Assembly: GCF_014268755.2 (NCBI RefSeq)
Contig: NZ_CP077093.1
Span: forward strand, 4,142,001 to 4,206,000
DNA: 64,000 nt
Reading direction: 5' to 3'
From: Pseudomonas vanderleydeniana
GTDB lineage: Bacteria; Pseudomonadota; Gammaproteobacteria; Pseudomonadales; Pseudomonadaceae
In this document: positions 20,414-29,036 of the stretch, one piece after another
Layout: every line of letters starts with the position of its first letter
Position numbering within the stretch: the stretch's first letter is position 1
Translations under genes and position numbers: made by a program
The notes under the pieces: model-generated
Database searches by the model: none
Told to the model about the DNA's origin: nothing
The model's input: only the letters and a program-made list of their open reading frames with translations

Positions 20414-21781
20414 GTGATCAAGACCCTGAGCCACCTCCCCCGTCCCAGTGAATCCCCGGCCGCCCTCGCCGCCCATTTCAGCGACCTGGCCCCACCTCTC
20501 AACGCACGCCAGGCCCACCTGGAGGCCTCGCGTTGCCTGTACTGCTACGATGCGCCGTGCGTCAACGCCTGTCCCAGCGATATCGACATCCCGTCGTTCA
20601 TCCGCAACATCCACCAGGACAACGTACAGGGTGCCGCCCAGAAGATCCTGTCGGCCAATATCCTGGGCGGCAGTTGCGCGCGGGTCTGCCCCACCGAGAT
20701 TCTCTGCCAGCAGGCCTGCGTGCGGAACAACAGCCACGAATGCGCGCCGGTGCTGATCGGCCTGCTGCAACGCTTTGCCATCGACAACGCGCACTTCAGC
20801 AGCCACCCATTCCAGCGCGCAGCCAGCACCGGCAAACGCATCGCCGTGGTCGGCGCAGGTCCTGCGGGACTGTCCTGTGCCCACCGGTTGGCGATGCACG
20901 GCCATGACGTGGTGATTTTCGAGGCCCGGGAAAAAGCCGGCGGCCTCAATGAATACGGGATCGCCAAGTACAAGCTGGTGGACGACTTCGCCCAGCACGA
21001 ACTGGAGTTCCTGCTGCAGATCGGCGGCATCGATATCCGCCACGGGCAGAAACTGGGCAGCAACCTGACATTGAGCGAGCTGCACCAACAGTTCGATGCG
21101 GTGTTCCTCGGCCTGGGGCTGGCCGCCAGCCGTCGGTTGGGCCTGGCTGACGAAGAGGCACCGGGACTGCTGTCGGCCACCGAGTACATCAGCGAGCTGC
21201 GCCAGGCCGAAGACCTCAGCCAACTGCCGCTGGCCAACCGCTGCATCGTCCTCGGCGCCGGCAATACCGCCATCGACATGGCGGTGCAGATGGCCCGCCT
21301 CGGTGCCCAGGACGTCAACCTGGTGTACCGCCGGGGCCTGGAGGACATGGGCGCCACCGTCCATGAGCAGGAAATCGCCAAGGCCAACCAGGTCCGCCTG
21401 CTGACCTGGGCCCAACCGGACACGGTACTGCTCGATGAGCAAGGCCAGGTTCGCGGCATGCGCTTCGCCCGCACCCACCTGGAAAACGGACGGCTGCAGC
21501 GCACCGGGGAAACCTTCGAACTGGCAGCCGATGCCATCTTCAAGGCGATCGGGCAGACCTTCGATGACAGCGCCCTGGACGACCCGCTGGCCCGCCAACT
21601 GCAACGCCAGGGCGATCGCCTCCTGGTTGACGAGCAACTGCGCACCAGCGTGCCCGGCGTGTACGCCGGCGGCGATTGCACCAGCCTGGGCCAGGACCTG
21701 ACGGTGCAGGCCGTGCAGCACGGCAAGCTGGCCGCCGAGGCCATTCACACCCAACTCATGCTCAATGTGGAGGCTGCATAA
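20414..21781 (+). CDS. preT: NAD-dependent dihydropyrimidine dehydrogenase, FAD/NADH subunit PreT
   Basis: About 455 residues. The N-terminal Fe-S region has the spaced cysteines CLYCYDAPCVNACP and CARVCPTEILCQQACVRN, followed by a FAD-binding GxGxxG (IAVVGAGPAGLSCAHRL) and an NAD(H)-binding site (CIVLGAGNTAIDMAV). With PreA it reduces uracil and thymine to the dihydro forms. The GTG at 20414 gives the N-terminus IKTLSHLPRP after fMet and has GAGG upstream; an ATG at 20372 is possible but lacks a ribosome binding site, and longer frames run into the REP. The stop TAA abuts the preA ATG. Confidence 0.92.
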   Translation: MIKTLSHLPRPSESPAALAAHFSDLAPPLNARQAHLEASRCLYCYDAPCVNACPSDIDIPSFIRNIHQDNVQGAAQKILSANILGGSCARVCPTEILCQQACVRNNSHECAPVLIGLLQRFAIDNAHFSSHPFQRAASTGKRIAVVGAGPAGLSCAHRLAMHGHDVVIFEAREKAGGLNEYGIAKYKLVDDFAQHELEFLLQIGGIDIRHGQKLGSNLTLSELHQQFDAVFLGLGLAASRRLGLADEEAPGLLSATEYISELRQAEDLSQLPLANRCIVLGAGNTAIDMAVQMARLGAQDVNLVYRRGLEDMGATVHEQEIAKANQVRLLTWAQPDTVLLDEQGQVRGMRFARTHLENGRLQRTGETFELAADAIFKAIGQTFDDSALDDPLARQLQRQGDRLLVDEQLRTSVPGVYAGGDCTSLGQDLTVQAVQHGKLAAEAIHTQLMLNVEAA

Positions 21782-23056
21782 ATGGCCGATCTTTCGATTG
21801 TCTTCGCCGGTATCAAGGCCCCCAACCCGTTCTGGCTGGCCTCCGCACCGCCTACCGACAAGGCCTACAACGTGGTCCGGGCCTTCGAGGCCGGCTGGGG
21901 TGGCGTGGTCTGGAAAACCCTCGGCGAGGATCCGGCGGCGGTCAACGTGTCGTCGCGCTACTCGGCGCACTTCGGGCCCAACCGCGAGGTCATGGGCATC
22001 AACAACATCGAACTGATCACCGACCGCTCGCTGGAGATCAACCTGCGCGAGATCACCCAGGTCAAGAAGGACTGGCCGGACCGGGCGCTGATCGTCTCGC
22101 TGATGGTGCCCTGCGAGGAGCAATCGTGGAAACGCATCCTGCCGCTGGTGGAGGCCACCGGGGCCGATGGCATCGAGCTGAACTTCGGCTGCCCGCATGG
22201 CATGCCGGAGCGTGGCATGGGGGCGGCGGTGGGCCAGGTGCCGGAGTATGTGGAAATGGTCACCCGCTGGTGCAAGACCTATTGCTCGCTGCCGGTGATC
22301 GTCAAGCTGACGCCGAACATCACCGATATCCGCCTGTCCGCCCGTGCCGCCCATCGTGGTGGCGCCGATGCGGTGTCGCTGATCAACACCATCAACTCCA
22401 TCACCAGCATCGACCTGGAACGCATGGTCGCCCTGCCCATGGTCGGCAGCCAGAGCACCCACGGTGGTTACTGTGGTTCGGCGGTCAAGCCGATTGCCCT
22501 GAACATGGTCGCCGAAATCGCCCGCGACCCGCAGACCCGAGGCCTGCCAATCTGCGGCATCGGCGGTATCGGCAGCTGGCGTGACGCCGCCGAATTCGTC
22601 GCGCTCGGCTGTGGCGCGGTGCAGGTGTGCACGGCGGCGATGCTGCACGGTTTTCGGATCGTCGACGAGATGAAGGACGGTTTGTCACGCTGGATGGACA
22701 GTCACGGCTACACCAGCCTGCAGGATTTCTCCGGCAAGGCGGTGGGCAACACCACGGACTGGAAGTACCTGGACATCAACTATCAGGTGATCGCCCGGAT
22801 CGATCAGGACGCCTGTATCGGCTGCGGTCGCTGCCATATCGCCTGCGAGGACACCTCGCACCAGGCCATCGCCAGTCTGCGCAAGGCCGATGGCACCCAT
22901 GGCTATGAGGTGATCGACGCGGAATGCGTGGGCTGCAACCTGTGCCAGATCACCTGCCCGGTGGAGAACTGCATCGAGATGGTGCCCCAGGCGACCGGCA
23001 AGCCGTTCCTGGACTGGAACCACGATCCGCGCAACCCCTATCGAGTGGCCTCCTGA
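21782..23056 (+). CDS. preA: NAD-dependent dihydropyrimidine dehydrogenase, catalytic subunit PreA
   Basis: A 424-residue protein with an N-terminal FMN TIM barrel of the dihydroorotate dehydrogenase class (residues 1-300, GIELNFGCPHGMPERGMG, and GGIGSWRDAAEF for phosphate binding) and a C-terminal two-[4Fe-4S] ferredoxin domain (CIGCGRCHIAC and CVGCNLCQITCPVENC). It starts directly after the preT stop. Reduction of uracil or thymine is the first step of the pathway completed by the dihydropyrimidinase and the amidohydrolase in this cluster. Confidence 0.95.
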   Translation: MADLSIVFAGIKAPNPFWLASAPPTDKAYNVVRAFEAGWGGVVWKTLGEDPAAVNVSSRYSAHFGPNREVMGINNIELITDRSLEINLREITQVKKDWPDRALIVSLMVPCEEQSWKRILPLVEATGADGIELNFGCPHGMPERGMGAAVGQVPEYVEMVTRWCKTYCSLPVIVKLTPNITDIRLSARAAHRGGADAVSLINTINSITSIDLERMVALPMVGSQSTHGGYCGSAVKPIALNMVAEIARDPQTRGLPICGIGGIGSWRDAAEFVALGCGAVQVCTAAMLHGFRIVDEMKDGLSRWMDSHGYTSLQDFSGKAVGNTTDWKYLDINYQVIARIDQDACIGCGRCHIACEDTSHQAIASLRKADGTHGYEVIDAECVGCNLCQITCPVENCIEMVPQATGKPFLDWNHDPRNPYRVAS

Positions 23057-23078
23057 CCAGCAAACACCGCCTCGCCCT

Positions 23079-23168
23079 GTAGGCGCCGGCATGCTGGCGA
23101 TAGCAATCTGCCGGCCGCCCCCGTGCTGGCTGATAGTCCGCTATCGCCAGCAAGCCGGCTCCCACGGG
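23079..23168. repeat. REP doublet (inverted)
   Basis: TGTAGGCGCCGGCATGCTGGCGATAG (23079-23104) is answered by CTATCGCCAGCAAGCCGGCT and CCCACGGG (23141-23168) in inverse orientation, with several mismatches. This is the TGCTGGCGATAG REP subtype. It lies between the convergent preA and tetR genes. Confidence 0.75.
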
Positions 23169-23207
23169 ACGGGGCAGTGTCTCGATATCTTGTGGAAATC
23201 GCAGGAA

Positions 23208-23828
23208 TCAGGGCTCCAGCCCGATTCCTCGCAGGATCACCTGGGTCACTGTCTGTACGGCCCTTTCGAACTGCATGTCCGACAGCGGCTGGTGTTCGTT
23301 GAGAATCGTCACCTGGTGGCTGAAGTCGGCATAGTGCTGGGTCGAGGCCCAGATCATGTAGAGCAGGCTCGACGGCTCTACCGGCAGGATGCGGCCATCC
23401 TCGACCCACTGGCGAATCTTGGCCTCCTTCATCTTGGCCCAGTCATAGAGGCTCAGGTCCAGGGTCTCGCCCAGGGTCGGCGCACCGTGGATGATTTCAT
23501 TGGCCCAGACCTTGGAGCCGTAGGGCCGGCTACGCGAATGATTCATCTTGGCGCGGATATAGCTGCTCAATACCACGCGCGGATCGTCGAACATCTCGAA
23601 GCACAGCGCATCCTGCTTCCACACCTCCAGCAGGTCGAGCAACACCGCGCTGTACAGTTCGCTCTTGGTGCTGAAGTAATAGTGCAGGTTGGAACGCGGC
23701 AGTTGCACTTCTTCGGCAATATCGGCCATGGCCGTGCCACCAAAGCCCTTCTCGGCAAAGACCTTCTCCGCTGCGAGGAGAATCTTCTCGACGTTACTGC
23801 GACGAATCCCACTCTTGTGATTGCCCAT
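23208..23828 (-). CDS. TetR family regulator, RutR-like, probable regulator of pyrimidine catabolism
   Basis: A 206-residue TetR protein. The N-terminal HTH reads KILLAAEKVFAEKGFGGTAMADIAEE with the recognition segment PRSNLHYYFSTKSELYSAVL. The C-terminal domain, with SYIRAKMNHSRSRPYGSKVWANEIIHGAP and MIWASTQHYADF, belongs to the YcdC/RutR class, whose E. coli member binds uracil. It is the last gene of the cluster and convergent with preA. By context it should sense uracil or thymine and act on the divergent hydA/permease region. Confidence 0.88.
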   Translation of the reverse strand: MGNHKSGIRRSNVEKILLAAEKVFAEKGFGGTAMADIAEEVQLPRSNLHYYFSTKSELYSAVLLDLLEVWKQDALCFEMFDDPRVVLSSYIRAKMNHSRSRPYGSKVWANEIIHGAPTLGETLDLSLYDWAKMKEAKIRQWVEDGRILPVEPSSLLYMIWASTQHYADFSHQVTILNEHQPLSDMQFERAVQTVTQVILRGIGLEP

Positions 23829-23957
23829 GTGGGCTCCCTGAAAACGACTTGTCCCAAGACTAACACCCGTTCAGGGCCCGCGGTATAGCGCGGTTGGGGG
23901 ACAAACCGGTCCTGCCATGCCAGCGGCAGGACCGGCCGTGCTCAGCAGTCGCAGCGG

Positions 23958-24194
23958 ATGGCCGAGTGCTGTTCAACCGGCAGCCCGGTCGGCACCACGC
24001 CCAAGGCCTGGCTGCAGCACGAACGCCTGGCCAGGGCGCGCGAGTTGCTGGAGAGTGGCCACGAAAGCAGCGAGCGTATTGCCGAACAATGCGGCTACCG
24101 CTGCGTCGAGACGTTCCGGGTCGCCTTTCGCAACCGGGTGGGCTTGCCCCCGTCGGTGTATCGCGAACGTTTCGGCCAGGCACAAAGACCTTGA
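23958..24194 (+). pseudogene. Remnant of an AraC/FtrA-like regulator (C-terminal HTH only)
   Basis: About 78 codons encode the last part of an AraC DNA-binding domain: GTTPKAWLQHERLARARELL, then RIAEQCGYRCVETFRVAFR and VGLPPSVYRERF. These are the second helix-turn-helix and C-terminal helices of GlxA/FtrA-type regulators. The amidase-like sensor half and the first helix-turn-helix are absent; upstream sequence runs straight into the tetR promoter region. It is read as the leftover of a deleted gene. Confidence 0.7.
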
Positions 24195-24221
24195 ACCACG
24201 CAGGCCACTAGCGGCGCTGAT

Positions 24222-24821
24222 TCACAGCTGCAGCACCTGCCCGTCCACGGCGTCGCCGATCGTGAGGAAATGCCCACCGGCGACGTGGTGCAAGGTGCGC
24301 AGGCTGTCATGCCCCTCGAAATGCCAACGCCCGTCACTGAACACCCGTGAGTCGGCCTGGGCGGCAATCACCTCGCCAAGGAACAGGTCGTACTGCTCCT
24401 GGTTGTGCGGCTCGGGCAACAGGCGGCATTCGAGCCAGGCGACACAGCCCTCCACCAACGGCGCATCGAGTCGCTCGCCCTTGAAGGTTTCCAGGCCGTA
24501 GGCGTCGAACTTGTCACGGCCGTGGCTCTTGCTCAGCTCCAGGCCGGAGGTGGTGCCGACGGTTTGCGCGACATTAGCCTGGGCGACGCAGGGCACGTTC
24601 AGCACGAAGGTGCCCGAGGCCTCGAGCAGGCGTCGGGTCCAGGTCGACTTGTCGAGCACCACCGCCACCTTCGGCGGCTCGAAGTCCAGCGGCATGGCCC
24701 AGGCGGCGGCCATGATATTGCGCTGCCCGTCGTGTGCCGCGCTGACCAGCACGGTCGGGCCGTGGTTGAGCAGACGATAGGCTTTGGACAACGGCACGGC
24801 AAGGCGGTGGACAGCGGACAT
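24222..24821 (-). CDS. Flavin reductase family protein
   Basis: About 199 residues with the flavin-reductase-like split-barrel fold: NHGPTVLVSAAHDGQRNIMAAAW at the N-terminus, a Pro-Pro-Lys-Val-Ala strand (FEPPKVAVVLDKSTWT), then SGTFVLNVPC and a C-terminal GGHFLTIGDAVDG. Such proteins bind FMN and either supply reduced flavin to a monooxygenase or act as oxidoreductases. The start MSAVHRLAVPL was chosen because a further 46 open codons upstream are atypical and overlap the divergent promoter of the oxygenase gene. No partner oxygenase that uses reduced flavin is adjacent. Confidence 0.85.
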   Translation of the reverse strand: MSAVHRLAVPLSKAYRLLNHGPTVLVSAAHDGQRNIMAAAWAMPLDFEPPKVAVVLDKSTWTRRLLEASGTFVLNVPCVAQANVAQTVGTTSGLELSKSHGRDKFDAYGLETFKGERLDAPLVEGCVAWLECRLLPEPHNQEQYDLFLGEVIAAQADSRVFSDGRWHFEGHDSLRTLHHVAGGHFLTIGDAVDGQVLQL

Positions 24822-24894
24822 GGACGAGAAATCCTGACAGGGTAAAGCCAGCATCCTAGGGGAGCGCGCAGAAGAAACACAGCCCCGCCAAGGT

Positions 24895-24917
24895 AATTCA
24901 AGCGCAAGAGTCGGAGT
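24895..24917 (+). promoter_or_regulatory. Ada-box-like element upstream of the 2OG oxygenase gene
   Basis: A 23-base element begins AATTCAAGCGCAAGA and ends TCGGAGT. It matches the element at 25702-25724 at 21 of 23 positions and lies at the same distance (84 versus 83 bases) from its gene start. The AAGCGCAA core resembles the E. coli Ada box (AAAGCGCAA preceded by AATT). It is therefore a candidate Ada binding site. Confidence 0.65.
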
Positions 24918-24978
24918 GTCGCGAGTGAGGGGGGCGACGCAGACTGCAGGCCTGGACACTCTTCAAGGCCCTCACACC

Positions 24979-25680
24979 ATGCACACCCTAACACACGCAC
25001 TCGACTGGCAAGCGATCAGCCATGACCTCGACCGGCAAGGCAATGCCCTGCTCCCCGGCCTGCTCAATCCCGAGCAATGCCACGAGCTGGCCACCCTGTA
25101 CTCGCAGAAAGCCCCCTTTCGCTCACGGGTGGTCATGGCCCGGCACGGTTTCGGCCAGGGTGAATACCAGTATTTCAGCTATCCGCTGCCGCCTCTGGTC
25201 CAGCAACTGCGTACGGCGCTCTATCCGCCCCTGGCGTTGATCGCCAACGACTGGAACCGCCGCCTGCAACGCGACGATGTCTATCCGATCACCCACCAGG
25301 GACTGCTGCAGCGCTGTCATGCCGCCGGTCAACAGCGACCGACACCCTTGCTGCTGCAGTACGGCGCCGGCGACTACAACTGCCTGCATCAGGATCTGTA
25401 CGGCGAACAGGTGTTTCCCCTGCAGGTCGCCATTCTGCTGTCCAGGCCGGGGCAAGACTTCACCGGCGGTGAATTCGTCCTGACCGAGCAGCGCCCGCGC
25501 ATGCAGAGTCGCCCCCAGGTGGCCGCCCTTCGACAGGGCGACGCACTGATCTTCGCGGTGTCCCAAAGGCCGGTGGAAGGCGCCCGCGGCTGCTACCGGG
25601 TCAACATGCGCCATGGTGTCAGCCGCGTGCACACGGGGCGCCGGCACACCCTGGGCATCATCTTTCACGACGCGACCTGA
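24979..25680 (+). CDS. 2OG-Fe(II) dioxygenase, probable alkylation-damage oxygenase
   Basis: About 233 residues. The Fe(II) facial triad is visible as His137-x-Asp139 in YNCLHQDLYGEQ and the distal His212 in VNMRHGVSRVH; the C-terminal Arg-rich strand RRHTLGIIFHDA would hold 2-oxoglutarate. The family (Oxygenase-NA type) is annotated as acting on damaged DNA, analogous to AlkB. Linkage to ada and a shared promoter element support an adaptive-response role. The start at MHTLTH was chosen because the Ada-box-like element lies just upstream of it. Confidence 0.85.
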   Translation: MHTLTHALDWQAISHDLDRQGNALLPGLLNPEQCHELATLYSQKAPFRSRVVMARHGFGQGEYQYFSYPLPPLVQQLRTALYPPLALIANDWNRRLQRDDVYPITHQGLLQRCHAAGQQRPTPLLLQYGAGDYNCLHQDLYGEQVFPLQVAILLSRPGQDFTGGEFVLTEQRPRMQSRPQVAALRQGDALIFAVSQRPVEGARGCYRVNMRHGVSRVHTGRRHTLGIIFHDAT

Positions 25681-25701
25681 CAAGCCGCCGGCAAACGGTA
25701 G

Positions 25702-25724
25702 AATTCAACCGCAAGACTCGGAGT
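25702..25724 (+). promoter_or_regulatory. Ada-box-like element upstream of ada
   Basis: This second copy of the 23-base element (AATTCAACCGCAAGA, then TCGGAGT) lies 83 bases before the ada start. It differs from the copy at 24895-24917 at two positions. It implies autoregulation of ada together with the oxygenase gene. Confidence 0.65.
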
Positions 25725-25784
25725 TTGCCGTTTTCGCCACGGCCGCAGACTGAGCGAAACCGGCTAGTCCGACAGGAGAACAGC

Positions 25785-26864
25785 ATGAACACTTCGACCC
25801 AGGCCACTTCCCGCCAGGCCAGCAGCGTGGAAAACGATCCACGCTGGCAGGCGGTGCTGAACCGCGATGCCAGCGCCGACGGCGACTTCGTCTATGGCGT
25901 CAGGACCACCGGCGTGTACTGCCGTCCCAGCAGCAGTGCCCGCCGGCCACGCCCGGAGAATGTCGAGTTCTTCGACAACGCCGAACTGGCCGAGGCCGCC
26001 GGTTATCGACCCAGTCGTCGAGCCGCGGCCGACCAGACCAGCACTCACCAGCAGCAGGTGGCGCTGGTGACCCGTGCCTGCCAGTTGATCGAGGCGTCGG
26101 ACAGCACACCCTCACTCAACCCCCTGGCCGAACAACTGGGGCTGAGCCCGTTTCACTTCCACCGGGTATTCAAGGCCCACACCGGCCTGACACCCAAGGC
26201 CTATGCCGCCGCCCACCGTGCCGGCAAGCTGCGCACGCAACTGGCCCGCGCCGGCTCGGTCACGCAGGCACTGTACGATGCCGGCTTCAACGCCAGCAGT
26301 CGTTTCTACGAGGCCAGCGATGCGGTACTGGGCATGAAGCCCTCCGACTACCGTGCCGGCGGCAGCAACAGCGAAATCCGCTTTGCCATCGCCCAGTGCT
26401 CCCTCGGGGCGATCCTGGTGGCGCAGAGTACGCGCGGCGTCTGCGCGATCCTGCTGGGCGATGATCCGCAGGTGTTGGCCAGGGACCTGCAGGACAAGTT
26501 CCCCAAGGCCGAATTCATCGGTGGCGATGCCGGGTTCGAACAATTGGTGGCCAAGGTGGTGGGGTTCGTCGAGGCGCCGGCGATCGGCCTCGACCTGCCC
26601 CTGGACCTGCGCGGAACGGCCTTCCAGGAGCGGGTCTGGCAGGCCTTGCGCACGATCCCGGTGGGCAGCACGGCCAGTTATGCCGAGATCGCGAAAATGA
26701 TCGGCGCGCCGAAGTCATTCCGTGCCGTGGCCCAGGCCTGCGGGGCGAACAGCCTGGCGGTGGCGATTCCCTGCCATCGCGTGGTGCGCAGCGATGGTGA
26801 CCTGTCCGGCTATCGCTGGGGCGTGGAACGCAAGCGGCAGTTGCTCGACCGCGAGGCCCAATGA
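25785..26864 (+). CDS. ada: Ada regulator and O6-methylguanine-DNA methyltransferase with degenerate zinc site
   Basis: A 359-residue, full-length Ada: N-terminal Ada Zn-type domain, AraC-type HTH (about 95-190) and C-terminal MGMT domain with the acceptor Cys330 in AVAIPCHRVV. The expected Cys4 zinc site is mostly lost. Cys46 (E. coli Cys38 equivalent, GVYCRPSS) remains, but the equivalents of Cys42, Cys69 and Cys72 are Ser50, Ser77 and Ala80 (YRPSRRAA). Guanine-methyl repair should be intact; phosphotriester repair and methylation-switched activation are doubtful. AGGAG precedes the ATG at 25785. Confidence 0.93.
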   Translation: MNTSTQATSRQASSVENDPRWQAVLNRDASADGDFVYGVRTTGVYCRPSSSARRPRPENVEFFDNAELAEAAGYRPSRRAAADQTSTHQQQVALVTRACQLIEASDSTPSLNPLAEQLGLSPFHFHRVFKAHTGLTPKAYAAAHRAGKLRTQLARAGSVTQALYDAGFNASSRFYEASDAVLGMKPSDYRAGGSNSEIRFAIAQCSLGAILVAQSTRGVCAILLGDDPQVLARDLQDKFPKAEFIGGDAGFEQLVAKVVGFVEAPAIGLDLPLDLRGTAFQERVWQALRTIPVGSTASYAEIAKMIGAPKSFRAVAQACGANSLAVAIPCHRVVRSDGDLSGYRWGVERKRQLLDREAQ

Positions 26865-27006
26865 AACCCAACGGGCGTGCCGGAACAACCGGTGCGCCCT
26901 GGCAGGGCTTTCCTGAGCCACCGCGGCAAAGAAAGATTGCAAGCTAACGATCTCCCCCCTTACCCTTCCCCACCCCCACCTGCGCATGCCCAAGGCTTGA
27001 GCTTCG

Positions 27007-27936
27007 ATGTCTTCCGTATTAAGTGTCCTGCTGCCCATCTTCGCCCTGATCCTGGTCGGCTTCATCTGCCGTCGCACCCACCGCCTGGGCCCCAACGCGG
27101 CCTCGGAGATCAACCGCATGGTGGTCTGGCTGTGCCTGCCGGCACTGCTGTTCAAGGCCACGGCGACGGCCACCTGGGAGCAGATCTGGCATCCGGGATT
27201 CGTGCTGGCCTTCACCCTGAGCACCCTGGCGATCTTCGTCCTGACCTTGCTACTGCGCTGGCGCAAGGCCGGGCATTTCGCCGATGCCAGTATCGATGCC
27301 CTAAGCGCTTCCTATGCCAATACCGGCTACATCGGCATCCCGCTGTGCGTGATGGTGCTCGGCCAGAATGGCCTTGAACCGGCGCTGATCGCCTCGTTGC
27401 TGGTGGTCTGCGTGTTGTTCGGCCTGGCGCTGGTGTGCATCGAGATCGGCCTGCAGGCCGAGCGCCAGGTGCACCGCATCGTGTTCAAGGTGCTGCTGGC
27501 GCTGGCGAAGAACCCGCTGGTGGTGTCGCCACTGCTCGGTGCGCTCTGGGCCTGGGGCGGCGCCCCCTTGCCGGCACCGTTCGAGAAATTCCTCAGTCTG
27601 CTGGGCGCAGCGACCATTCCCTGTGCGCTGATTTCCCTCGGGCTGTTCCTGGCGCACAAGCAACAGGGGCCTCGCCAGGGCGTGAGCCTGCTGGTGCTGC
27701 TCAAGTTGGTGGCGCATCCCCTGCTGACCTGGTTCCTGGCGTTCAAGGTGTTTGACCTGCCGCCGCTGTGGGCCCATTCGGCACTGCTGCTCAGCGCCCT
27801 GCCCACCGGCACCGGTCCGTTCATGCTCGCCGAATACTACAAGCGTGAAGCCTCGCTGGTCTCGAGCACGATCCTGATCTCCACCCTGGGCTCACTGCTG
27901 ACCCTGTCGATCTGCCTGTACCTGATCGGCAACTGA
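27007..27936 (+). CDS. AEC family transporter
   Basis: A 309-residue, ten-helix membrane protein of the auxin efflux carrier family. It shows the NRMVVWLCLPALLF segment of the first half, SYANTGYIGIPLCVMVLG with the central TM discontinuity, and ALPTGTGPFMLAEYY with STILISTLGSLLTLS in the second half. Bacterial members carry malate, malonate or other small organic anions. It is convergent with the LysR gene at 27944, with 7 bases between them. No specific substrate can be read from the sequence. Confidence 0.9.
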   Translation: MSSVLSVLLPIFALILVGFICRRTHRLGPNAASEINRMVVWLCLPALLFKATATATWEQIWHPGFVLAFTLSTLAIFVLTLLLRWRKAGHFADASIDALSASYANTGYIGIPLCVMVLGQNGLEPALIASLLVVCVLFGLALVCIEIGLQAERQVHRIVFKVLLALAKNPLVVSPLLGALWAWGGAPLPAPFEKFLSLLGAATIPCALISLGLFLAHKQQGPRQGVSLLVLLKLVAHPLLTWFLAFKVFDLPPLWAHSALLLSALPTGTGPFMLAEYYKREASLVSSTILISTLGSLLTLSICLYLIGN

Positions 27937-27943
27937 GGCGCGC

Positions 27944-28855
27944 TCAGGCAGGCCGGCGCTCGGCCTCCAGCGACTTCCACAACTCGCGCATGGTCGGGTT
28001 GGCATTGGCCACCGAGCAATAGGAACGGATTTCCAGCCCGGCGCTCCAGTCCGGGCCACCGGCGCGAACCAGGGTGCCCTTGTGCAACTCATCCTGCACC
28101 GCACTTTCGGGCAGCCAGGTCACGCCATATCCCTCCTGGGCCATCTTCATCAGCAGCATGGCCATGTCGGCCTCATAGCAGCGATCCAGCAGGCAGGGCG
28201 TTTCGGCATTCTTCAGGATCACGTCCACCACCCGCCCCAGGAAGGTGGTCGCGGTGTAGGCCAGGTATGGCAGCGGCGCCTGCTTCTTCCCGGGCAAGGC
28301 ATGCAGCGGCTTGCCGCGCTTGTCCGGTGCCGAAACCGGGATCAGCGAATCATGCCCCAGGGTCAGGCTGATGAACTTCTCGGGATCGAGCAGGATCGGT
28401 GCCTGAGGATGATGGTAGCCGATCATCAGGTCGCAGCCGCCTTCGGCCAGGGCGATGACCGCGTCATGAATGTTGGCGGCCACGACCCGCGCATTGAAAC
28501 CGGCGTTCCCCCGCTGGAAACGCATCAGCCATTTGGGCAGGAAGGTCATCGACAGGCTGTGCCCGGCGGTCACCTGGATCGAACGCCCGGGCATCCGGTC
28601 GCCACGGCGCAGGGTCGCGCGCAACTCCTGCAGGTCGGCGAGGGTTTCCCGCCCCTGCTCGCAGAAAGTCCGGCCGGCGGCCGTCAGTTGCACCGGGTAG
28701 GTGCCGCGATCCACCAGCTCCACCCCGACCCACTCCTCCAGCGAACGGATCCGTCGCGACAGCGCCGACTGGGTGATGCAGCGCACCTCGGCGGCACGGG
28801 AGAAGTTCTTCAGTTCGGCAACCGCCAGGATGTCGTCTATCCACTTGATCTGCAT
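27944..28855 (-). CDS. LysR family transcriptional regulator
   Basis: A 303-residue LysR protein: an N-terminal HTH (WIDDILAVAELKNFSRAAEV with CITQSALSRRIRSLE) and a C-terminal effector domain with FLPKWLMRFQRGNAGFNARVV and EGGCDLMIGYHHP. It is divergent from the DAACS transporter-racemase operon starting at 29037 with a 181-base shared gap. By the usual LysR rule it should control that operon, perhaps in response to aspartate or glutamate; this is inference. Confidence 0.9.
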   Translation of the reverse strand: MQIKWIDDILAVAELKNFSRAAEVRCITQSALSRRIRSLEEWVGVELVDRGTYPVQLTAAGRTFCEQGRETLADLQELRATLRRGDRMPGRSIQVTAGHSLSMTFLPKWLMRFQRGNAGFNARVVAANIHDAVIALAEGGCDLMIGYHHPQAPILLDPEKFISLTLGHDSLIPVSAPDKRGKPLHALPGKKQAPLPYLAYTATTFLGRVVDVILKNAETPCLLDRCYEADMAMLLMKMAQEGYGVTWLPESAVQDELHKGTLVRAGGPDWSAGLEIRSYCSVANANPTMRELWKSLEAERRPA

Positions 28856-29036
28856 GGTGATTCCCGCTGCTGAGGAAAGGTGGGCATAAGCAGCCGCCAG
28901 TGTCAGGCAATCACCGTCGGCAAACTATTCCGATTACGCATCAGTGTATGGCATTTACTCATCATCGAGCCCTTCCCCCCGCCATAGACTGGCCCCGTGA
29001 CAAAAAAAACAACGAACTGTCATTGAGGGTGCTCCT

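Noticed and set aside
20261..22648. A 795-codon reverse-strand frame opposite preT-preA
   Set aside because: No recognisable domain, and the forward frames carry complete Fe-S, FAD, NAD and FMN motifs.
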